NCBI GenBank assembly: GCA_003233175.1
Contig: QIKY01000240.1
Coordinates: 1-44,144 of the forward strand
DNA: 44,144 nucleotides
Direction of reading: 5' to 3'
Source of the DNA: Planctomycetaceae bacterium
Lineage (GTDB): Bacteria > Planctomycetota > Planctomycetia > Pirellulales > Pirellulaceae
Part shown: piece after piece, positions 42,310 to 44,144 of the stretch
Layout of the letters: each line of letters opens with the position of its first letter
Numbering within the stretch: the first letter of the stretch is position 1
Made by a program: the position numbers and the translations under genes
The notes under the pieces: generated by a model
What the model saw: only the letters and a program-made list of their open reading frames with translations
What the model was told of the DNA's origin: nothing
Database searches by the model: none

Positions 42310-43761
42310 ATGACGCACAACGCTTTTAGAAATATCAAAATTCTCACGCTGATTTGCGGCGGCTTGTTTTTTACAGGCCAAGCCGGGGCGGAAGATTGGC
42401 CGCAGTTTCGCGGGCACAACGCCAGCGGTGTTTCCACGGCGTCGAAACATCTTCCGGTCGAATTTTCTTTCGACAACAAAGTGCTCTGGTCGGCCACGCT
42501 GGGCAAGGGCATCGCCTGCCCGGTTATTTCGCAAGGGCGAGTCTGCGCCACCGCCGTGAGCGACGACGGCAAGTTCGTGGTTTCCTGTTTCGACGCCGCC
42601 AGCGGCAAGCAGTTGTGGCGGCGCGAACTTGTCACCGGCAAGCTGCCCCCGATCATGCCGCCCAACGAACAGGCTTCGTCGACTCCCGCCTTGGACGACC
42701 ACCGGGCGTATGTTTATTTCAGCACGCTGGGACTCATGGCGTTCGATTTGAACGATGGCCGCTTGCTCTGGAAACACCCGCTGCCGCAGCCTTCGTATCT
42801 GATGGGTTGGGGCGCCGCGACTTCGCCCATCGTGTTTGAAGACCTGCTGATCTTTAACCAAGACGACGACCTTGCCCCTTTCCTGCTGGCGCTCGACAAG
42901 GCCACCGGCAACGTGCGCTGGAAAACGCCGCGTCCTGAAATGTTGGCCGGTTACGCCGTGCCCGTTATTTGCACAGCCGGAGGACGCACCGATATCGTGG
43001 TCGCCGGAACCGGCAAACTCAAAGGGTACGATCCTCATACCGGCAAGGAGCTTTGGAGCTGCAATACGCTGTTGCGCACGATTATGACGACGCCCGTCGT
43101 GGTCGACGATTTGATTTATGTCACGGCGCAAAGTTACGGCGACACCGCCCGCGTGCTCAAATACGCCTTGCTGCAATGGAAAGACACCAATCAAGACGGC
43201 AAGCTTGATAAGTCGGAAGTCGACCCTGCGTTTTATAAAAAGTTCGCCGAAGGCGATCGGAACAACGATGGCTTTCTCGTTGAAGACGAAATCGACGCCG
43301 CCTTCCAAGCTCCCACCAATATGGTCGGCGGCGGAAATATTTTGCAAGCCATTCGCGGCGGAGGACGCGGCGATGTCAGCAAAACCCATCTGCTCTGGAA
43401 CCTAGACGACAAGTCGCCTTCGAATATCGCTTCACCCTTGGTTGTTGAGAACTGCCTATTCGTGGTCAAGAAGGGCGGCATTTCGGCCAATTACAACGCC
43501 ACCACCGGCGCCACGTTTTGGGGCAAAAAACGGATCCGAAATTTCGGCAATTATTATGGTTCGCCGGTGGCCGGCGACGGCAAAATTTATGTCATCGGCG
43601 AGAACGGTTTTTTGGTCGTGATGGAGCAAGGCCCCCAATTGAAAATACTGGCCAAGAACGACATGGGCGAAAGTTGTATCGCCACGCCAGCCATTGCCAA
43701 CGGCCGAATTTATGTCAGAACGCTGAACAAACTCTACTGCTTTTCAGCAGAGGCGAAGTGA
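42310..43761 (+). CDS. Secreted PQQ-type beta-propeller protein with an EF-hand pair
   Basis: The 483-residue product has a signal peptide (ILTLICGGLFFTGQAGAEDW). EDWPQFRGHNASGVS follows at the mature start, a hallmark of planctomycete propeller proteins. Blade repeats show the PQQ-binding-like pattern (FDAASGKQLWRRELV; FDLNDGRLLWKHPLP; LDKATGNVRWKTPRP; YDPHTGKELWSCNTL). Two EF-hand loops sit in the middle, DTNQDGKLDKSE (about 292-303) and DRNNDGFLVEDE (about 316-327), between blades. Whether PQQ is bound is not known; the fold is often a structural scaffold. The ATG at 42310 was chosen by the signal peptide. It is divergent from the octahaem cytochrome, a possible redox partner. Confidence 0.88.
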   Translation: MTHNAFRNIKILTLICGGLFFTGQAGAEDWPQFRGHNASGVSTASKHLPVEFSFDNKVLWSATLGKGIACPVISQGRVCATAVSDDGKFVVSCFDAASGKQLWRRELVTGKLPPIMPPNEQASSTPALDDHRAYVYFSTLGLMAFDLNDGRLLWKHPLPQPSYLMGWGAATSPIVFEDLLIFNQDDDLAPFLLALDKATGNVRWKTPRPEMLAGYAVPVICTAGGRTDIVVAGTGKLKGYDPHTGKELWSCNTLLRTIMTTPVVVDDLIYVTAQSYGDTARVLKYALLQWKDTNQDGKLDKSEVDPAFYKKFAEGDRNNDGFLVEDEIDAAFQAPTNMVGGGNILQAIRGGGRGDVSKTHLLWNLDDKSPSNIASPLVVENCLFVVKKGGISANYNATTGATFWGKKRIRNFGNYYGSPVAGDGKIYVIGENGFLVVMEQGPQLKILAKNDMGESCIATPAIANGRIYVRTLNKLYCFSAEAK

Positions 43762-44144
43762 TTTTCGTCTGCGTTGAATGTCCGCCTGGAAACCGCCGAG
43801 CAATGCCTGAACTTCCGCCGGCGTTGCAGAAAATTGCGATAACATCCAGCCGACCGATCAAAACTCGTGAACGGTTGCTGTTTTTCTTTCGTGCCGTTCG
43901 TGTATTTCGTGGTTGTAAAATGACCCCGGCGAAAGGATGGAACAAAAGAATGTCGCCGCGCAAGTTGTTGTAAGGCGAGCGGCGGAAAATAACTTACCCG
44001 CACGCAGCGGGAGTCCGTGACTATTTTTGGGTTCCCACCTACGCAGGAATGACCGTTTGCTGATTCACTCGCTTGCGCTTCGTGCTTGTATTAAGTAAAT
44101 TTTCATCTGCCGCTCGCCTAAAGGGAACCACGAAAGTCACGAAC
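43762..44144. other. Intergenic tail with repeat elements
   Basis: No gene is supported. A short TTCGTGCCGTTCGTGTATTT-type stretch (about 43886) resembles one arm of a TTCGTG repeat, and the window ends in CCACGAAAGTCACGAAC, probably the first arm of another one. Between them lies the family-C element. Confidence 0.5.
43974..44118. repeat. Dispersed inverted-end element, family C copy 2
   Basis: This 145-bp element is the reverse-orientation copy of 24102-24240. Its ends GGCGAGCGGCGGAAAATAAC and the complement of GGCGAGCGGCAGATGAAAAT form imperfect terminal inverted repeats, clearer here than in copy 1. Confidence 0.8.

Noticed and set aside
1-44144. tRNA, rRNA and riboswitch genes
   Set aside because: I looked for TTCRA-loop and acceptor-stem patterns and for conserved riboswitch cores upstream of thiL, serA and the transporters, and found none I could support. 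A covariance-model search would settle it.

Overview
The window looks like a chromosomal segment of a planctomycete, most likely of the Pirellulales type. This is inferred from gene content and is not proven. The markers are a DUF1501 protein with a twin-arginine-type leader, a DUF1207-type barrel protein, a second barrel resembling DUF6268, a secreted PQQ-type propeller with EF-hands, a methylene-tetrahydromethanopterin dehydrogenase, a multihaem cytochrome fused to HEAT and TPR repeats, and many dispersed palindromic repeats. The DNA is moderately GC-rich. I saw no rRNA, tRNA, CRISPR array, integrase or intact insertion sequence.

Layout. (1) 1-5701, minus strand: an exopolysaccharide/O-antigen cluster transcribed leftward, with a GumC/Wzz-like chain-length protein, a polysaccharide deacetylase, a Wzx-like flippase, an O-antigen-ligase-like protein with an apparent frameshift, and a glycosyltransferase cut by the window edge. 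(2) 6066-12237, plus strand: an AddB-like/AddA-like nuclease-helicase pair, separated by a 71-bp palindromic element flanked by a 30-bp direct repeat. (3) 12307-17260, minus strand: serC, serA and an SLC13-type permease with two RCK_C domains. (4) 17261-18891: a 1.6-kb gene-poor island holding several repeat families and a decayed transposase fragment. (5) 18892-26108: a secreted alpha/beta hydrolase, a DUF1501 protein, a barrel protein, an MFS transporter and a small secreted protein. (6) 26353-28147, plus strand: a 75-residue protein, then thiL and tsaE overlapping by 4 bp. (7) 28180-32615, minus strand: an unknown 200-residue protein and a tight lutA-lutB-lutC-mtdB operon. (8) 32909-38733: an HtrA-like protease, a DksA/TraR-type zinc-finger protein, a large FHA/coiled-coil/membrane protein and a DUF1207 protein. 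(9) 39433-43761: an octahaem cytochrome with HEAT and TPR repeats and a PQQ-type propeller with EF-hands, divergently transcribed.

How the genes fit together. The left cluster covers most steps of polymer assembly and modification. The AddAB-like pair would process DNA double-strand ends. SerC and SerA are consecutive enzymes of serine synthesis. ThiL and TsaE are household enzymes of thiamine-diphosphate and t6A-tRNA synthesis. LutABC would oxidise L-lactate, and its operon unexpectedly includes an H4MPT-dependent C1 dehydrogenase.

The most unusual layer of the window is the set of short repeat elements. At least six families of palindromic or terminal-inverted-repeat elements sit between genes, several right at stop codons. 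They appear to have moved genes apart, for example between addB and addA. The lutABC-mtdB operon, the frameshifted ligase, the FHA protein with 35-residue heptad repeats and the octahaem-HEAT-TPR fusion are the other points most worth a second look. I found no clearly new multi-gene defence or biosynthetic system.
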